From Acidimicrobiia bacterium (lineage in GTDB: Bacteria; Actinomycetota; Acidimicrobiia; IMCC26256; PALSA-555), in the NCBI GenBank assembly GCA_017853455.1, contig JAFMJM010000139.1:1-6469 (forward strand): DNA of 6,469 nt, read 5' to 3'. Below the pieces are notes generated by a model, which was not told the origin of the DNA, searched no databases, and worked only from the letters and a program-made list of their open reading frames with translations. Position numbers and translations under genes: made by a program. Below, in pieces: positions 5,266 through 6,469 of this stretch (positions are counted from its first letter, which is position 1; each line of letters opens with the position of its first letter).

Positions 5266-6045
5266 TCAGGCGGGCATCGCCAGGCCACCGTCGATGACGA
5301 GGGTCTGGCCGGTGCAGAACCGGGCGTCGTCGGAGGCGAAGAACACCGCCGCCCCGGCGAGGTCCTCGGGCTCGAGGCGCGACTTCAGCGCGGTGGCCGA
5401 CGTCATGATCGACAGGAACTCCTCGGGCACCGTCTTGACGGTCGCCTCGGTCATCGTGATCCCCGGGGCGATGCAGTTGACCGTGATGCCGTACTGCCCG
5501 AGCTGCGCCGCCATGAACTTGGTCAGGCCGACGATCCCCCACTTGGTGATCGGGTAGCTGTAGTTGCCCAGTCCGTGGAAGTCCATGGTCGGAAAGCCCG
5601 AGTACGAGTAGGCGGCACCCGACGCCTGGTTGACGATCCGCCCCCGCCCCTTCGCCACCATCACCGGAGCGGCGGCCCGACCCATCAACCACGTGCCGTG
5701 CTGATTGACCGCCGTGATCTTCTGGAGGTACTCGAGCGAGGCGTCGGTGTGGTCGATGTCGTGGTAGATCGCCGCGTTGTTGATCAGCACGTCGAGGGTG
5801 CCGAACCGCTCCACCGTGGCAGCCACGCACGCGTCCGCCGAGGCCGGGTCGGAGATGTCGGTCCGCACGAACGCGATCTCGCCCCGACCGCCCAACGCCT
5901 CGACCGCGGCGTTCCCCCGGTCCTCGTTCACGTCGGCCACCATCACCCGCGCGCCCTCGTCGAGGAACCGCTCGGCGTAGGCCAGACCGATGCCCTGCCC
6001 CGCCCCGGTGATGATCGCGACCTGTCCGTCCAGCCGTCCGCCCAC
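5266..6045 (-). CDS. SDR-family oxidoreductase with enlarged active-site loop
   Basis: A 259-residue short-chain dehydrogenase. Motifs: TGAGQGIG (13-20), D38 in VMVADVN (NAD preference likely), NNAA (89-92, a variant of NNAG), N114 in TAVNQHG, S142 in VNQASGAA, and Y164/K168 in YPITK. The serine-to-tyrosine distance is 22 residues against about 13 in typical members. The extra stretch, about 144-160 (AAYSYSGFPTMDFHGLG), lies over the substrate pocket and probably shapes specificity. The GTG at 6045 was chosen because GAGGGG lies 7 nt upstream and the protein then starts VGGRLDGQVAIITG. The frame stays open to 6246, but that extension is Arg/Ser-rich and without SDR character. First gene of a minus-strand group with another SDR 20 nt downstream; divergent from a third SDR. 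Substrate unknown, likely an alcohol or 3-hydroxyacyl compound. Confidence 0.92.
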   Translation of the reverse strand: MGGRLDGQVAIITGAGQGIGLAYAERFLDEGARVMVADVNEDRGNAAVEALGGRGEIAFVRTDISDPASADACVAATVERFGTLDVLINNAAIYHDIDHTDASLEYLQKITAVNQHGTWLMGRAAAPVMVAKGRGRIVNQASGAAYSYSGFPTMDFHGLGNYSYPITKWGIVGLTKFMAAQLGQYGITVNCIAPGITMTEATVKTVPEEFLSIMTSATALKSRLEPEDLAGAAVFFASDDARFCTGQTLVIDGGLAMPA

Positions 6046-6052
6046 GTGTCGT

Positions 6053-6058
6053 CCCCTC
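6053..6058 (-). promoter_or_regulatory. Ribosome binding site deciding the GTG 6045 start
   Basis: GAGGGG on the minus strand, 7 nt before the GTG at 6045. It argues for the short form of this SDR over the open frame extending upstream. The surrounding ACGAGGGGA is identical to that before the divergent SDR at 6252. Confidence 0.7.
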
Positions 6059-6099
6059 GTCCCACTCGTTCGGCTCGCCCGGCCCACTCGTCCGTCGAG

Positions 6100-6116
6100 G
6101 GCCCGGATTCCGGGCC
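6100..6116. repeat. Perfect inverted repeat GGCCCGG-ATT-CCGGGCC
   Basis: Seven-base arms with a 3-base spacer, inside the divergent promoter region. It could be an operator for a dimeric regulator, or a hairpin in the leader of the minus-strand SDR mRNA. No U-tract follows on either strand, so a classical terminator is unlikely. Chance occurrence in such GC-rich DNA is possible. Confidence 0.4.
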
Positions 6117-6169
6117 GGAGCGAGTCTCGCCGTCGACCACCCGGGGCGCAAACCCGCGGGCGTCTGCGG

Positions 6170-6175
6170 TACGTT
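6170..6175 (+). promoter_or_regulatory. Candidate -10 box (TACGTT) for the SDR at 6252
   Basis: TACGTT fits TANNNT and would start a transcript near 6182 with about a 70-nt leader that contains the GAGGGG ribosome site. There is no recognisable -35 box (CGCAAA at a 17-nt spacing). Weak call. Confidence 0.3.
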
Positions 6176-6235
6176 GCAGCCGTCGTCGACCGCCGCGCGC
6201 GGCCGACGGACGCTTCATCCGAATTGGTCCGAAAC

Positions 6236-6241
6236 GAGGGG
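6236..6241 (+). promoter_or_regulatory. Ribosome binding site of the SDR at 6252
   Basis: GAGGGG ends 10 nt before the ATG at 6252 and 16 nt before the next in-frame ATG at 6258. The spacing favours 6252. Confidence 0.65.
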
Positions 6242-6251
6242 AACAACCGAC

Positions 6252-6469
6252 ATGGGCATGCTCGACGGCAAGGTCGCCATCGTCACCGGTGCGGGTCGCG
6301 GCGTGGGTCGCGGCGAGGCGGTCGCACTCGCCGCCCACGGCGCGAAGGTCGTGGTCAACGACCTCGGCGCGTCCATCGTCGGTGAGGGTGCCGACCTCAG
6401 CCCGGCCCAGGAGGTGGTCGAGGTCATCCGCAGCCGCGGCGGCGAGGCCATCGTCAACGGCGACGACGT
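6252..6469 (+). CDS. SDR oxidoreductase, MFE-2 hydroxyacyl-CoA dehydrogenase-like, 3' end cut by the window
   Basis: The first 72 residues of a short-chain dehydrogenase; the frame is open to the window end. MGMLDGKVAIVTGAGRGVG carries the dinucleotide loop TGAGRGVG (12-19). VVVNDLGASIVGEGADLSPAQEVVEVI (33-59) followed by SRGGEAIVNGDD differs from typical SDRs by an insert after the second strand. It resembles the (3R)-hydroxyacyl-CoA dehydrogenase domain of peroxisomal multifunctional enzyme 2, which reads VNDLGG...A-x-x-VVEEIR...GG-x-A. A role in beta-oxidation of branched or steroid side-chain acyl-CoAs would fit, and would suit the acyl-CoA genes nearby, but the catalytic Ser-Tyr-Lys lies beyond the window. 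It is divergently transcribed from the SDR at 6045 and has a GAGGGG ribosome site. Confidence 0.85.
   Translation, partial: MGMLDGKVAIVTGAGRGVGRGEAVALAAHGAKVVVNDLGASIVGEGADLSPAQEVVEVIRSRGGEAIVNGDD

Larger units (their letters stand above)
6046..6251. other. Divergent intergenic region between two SDR genes
   Basis: These 206 bases hold the promoters of two divergent SDR genes. Visible items: the Shine-Dalgarno sequences at both ends, a 9-bp direct repeat CCCACTCGT at 6061-6069 and 6083-6091 (22 bp apart), a perfect 7-bp inverted repeat with a 3-base spacer at 6100-6116, and TACGTT (6170-6175), a TANNNT-like -10 for the plus strand with a leader of about 70 nt. No clear -10 was found for the minus strand. 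I see no open frame with coding character. Confidence 0.6.

Noticed and set aside
4484..5557. Plus-strand open frame of 357 codons opposite the SDR genes.
   Set aside because: It is the reverse complement of two SDRs with full catalytic motifs; His/Arg/Gly-rich shadow.
6046..6246. N-terminal extension of the SDR at 6045 to the ATG at 6246.
   Set aside because: The added 67 residues are Arg/Ser/Thr-rich with no signal or domain, they cross the divergent promoter region, and GTG 6045 has a good ribosome site.
1..6469. tRNA, rRNA, CRISPR array, insertion sequence or attachment site.
   Set aside because: Scanning by eye showed no cloverleaf-like genes, spaced repeats, transposase motifs or terminal inverted repeats.

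Overview
The window is very GC-rich, with G/C-dominated third codon positions. Its gene families (type III CoA-transferase, several short-chain dehydrogenases, a mycothiol-era DinB/MDMPI-type protein) and several start codons placed 6-7 nt after a TANNNT box (leaderless transcripts) point to an actinobacterium. I would guess the class Acidimicrobiia or a relative; this is inference from gene style, not from a marker gene.

Layout, left to right. A type III (CaiB/BaiF) CoA-transferase, cut by the window start, runs to 1227 (+) and is followed 14 nt later by a family 2 glycosyltransferase (1242-2135, +). Facing it, with a 59-bp tail-to-tail overlap, is a DinB/MDMPI-fold metal-binding protein of the TIGR03084 type (2077-2865, -). 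Divergent from that is purU, formyltetrahydrofolate deformylase (2925-3776, +), followed by a peroxiredoxin-like gene (3802-4275, +). Facing it on the minus strand is a cluster of two SDR oxidoreductases (6045-5266, then 5245-4439) and a 41-residue membrane protein (4435-4310) whose start lies 3 nt after the upstream SDR stop. A third SDR, resembling the hydroxyacyl-CoA dehydrogenase domain of MFE-2 enzymes, starts at 6252 (+) and runs off the right end.

The standout is the peroxiredoxin-like gene at 3802-4275. Its frame is interrupted by one TGA (3943-3945) exactly where the family has its peroxidatic cysteine, giving V-U-P-H-C. A hairpin fitting the general bacterial SECIS model starts 19 nt downstream (3965-3980, loop AGTT). 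I read this as a selenocysteine-containing peroxiredoxin/thiol-oxidoreductase that ordinary gene calling would truncate or discard. A point-mutated pseudogene is the main alternative.

Metabolically, the CoA-transferase and three SDRs suit an acyl-CoA, alcohol or steroid-like catabolic gene neighbourhood. purU links one-carbon folate metabolism to formate. The glycosyltransferase and the DinB/MDMPI protein have no clear pathway partner here. No tRNA, rRNA, CRISPR array, insertion sequence or phage gene is visible.
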